Source of the DNA: Puniceicoccaceae bacterium K14
Lineage (GTDB): Bacteria > Verrucomicrobiota > Verrucomicrobiia > Opitutales > Opitutaceae
Reading direction: 5' to 3'
DNA length: 60,735 nucleotides
Assembly: GCA_022538095.1 (NCBI GenBank)
Contig: JAKYXN010000033.1
Coordinates: 1-60,735, forward strand
Shown: positions 60,617-60,735 of the stretch, piece after piece
Position numbering within the stretch: position 1 is the stretch's first letter
How the letters are laid out: each line of letters begins with the position of its first letter
Position numbers and translations under genes: made by a program
Notes under the pieces: model-generated
Seen by the model: only the letters and a program-made list of their open reading frames with translations
What the model was told of the DNA's origin: nothing
Databases searched by the model: none

Positions 60617-60735
60617 ACGGGGCTCGGGATTTCTGGGCTTCAGGAGGTGTAAGTTATTTTGTGTAACTAGCTTTTTCTGATGCGCGGTTATTTGTAGTTT
60701 AGAGGCATTCTTTCCTCGAATTCAATGGTAAATCG

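Noticed and set aside
1-60735. rRNA, tRNA, CRISPR arrays, known riboswitches
   Set aside because: None recognised on either strand; no regular repeat-spacer structure and no clover-leaf segments noted by eye.

Overview
The window looks like a chromosomal piece of a marine or soil Verrucomicrobiota, probably class Opitutia (Puniceicoccales / Pelagicoccus-like). This is an inference from two PEP-CTERM proteins with the VPEPGT / VPEPST, membrane helix and RRR-type tails, from the combination of YbaB-RecR, a stand-alone AICAR transformylase, a TAXI-type binding protein and Mqo, and from moderate G+C content. No rRNA or tRNA gene was seen, so the assignment is not proven.

Region 1 (1-21200) is an exopolysaccharide or O-antigen type surface glycan locus. 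It holds two Wzy/WaaL-like polymerase/ligase membrane proteins, a Wzx-like flippase, eight glycosyltransferases, three left-handed beta-helix acyltransferases and a terminal WbaP/WcaJ-like initiating phosphoglycosyltransferase, nearly all on the + strand with tight spacing. A PEP-CTERM gene lies near each end and a small subtilisin-like protease follows the cluster. No exosortase is visible.

Region 2 (21400-30420) is housekeeping: TatD, an RluA-type pseudouridine synthase, a YeeZ-like SDR, YbaB, RecR, a lone HPt protein, a Nudix hydrolase, a THUMP-like methyltransferase, an ECF sigma / anti-sigma pair and a stand-alone AICAR formyltransferase closed by a good terminator.

Region 3 (30451-38430) is the highlight: a complete, roughly 7.95 kb integrated filamentous phage (inovirus) sitting exactly in a dif-like site. 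It carries an HUH Rep, a small putative ssDNA-binding protein, several micro-genes, a 38-aa leaderless coat protein resembling that of Pf3, a large signal-peptide-bearing adsorption protein, a Zot-family assembly ATPase and regulators. Most interestingly, a 76-aa protein matches the gamma (winged-helix) domain of FtsK, the domain that activates XerD at dif. A phage that uses the host XerC/XerD machinery and carries its own detached FtsK-gamma-like module could control Xer recombination independently of host FtsK. The right end has three opposite-strand cargo/regulatory genes, including a membrane-anchored DUF2726 protein. The site also marks the probable replication terminus.

Region 4 (38600-60735) is again chromosomal: galactose mutarotase, beta carbonic anhydrase, TcdA, a beta-CASP nuclease, PPK2, an LpxL-like acyltransferase lacking its usual acid, Mqo, an orphan TAXI protein, a dUTPase-like protein, TrpE, an RpoD/RpoS-like sigma factor, a pseudo-receiver coiled-coil protein, a degenerate SNase-like protein, an M20 peptidase, a hybrid histidine kinase, an AEC transporter and an acidic protein of unknown function.
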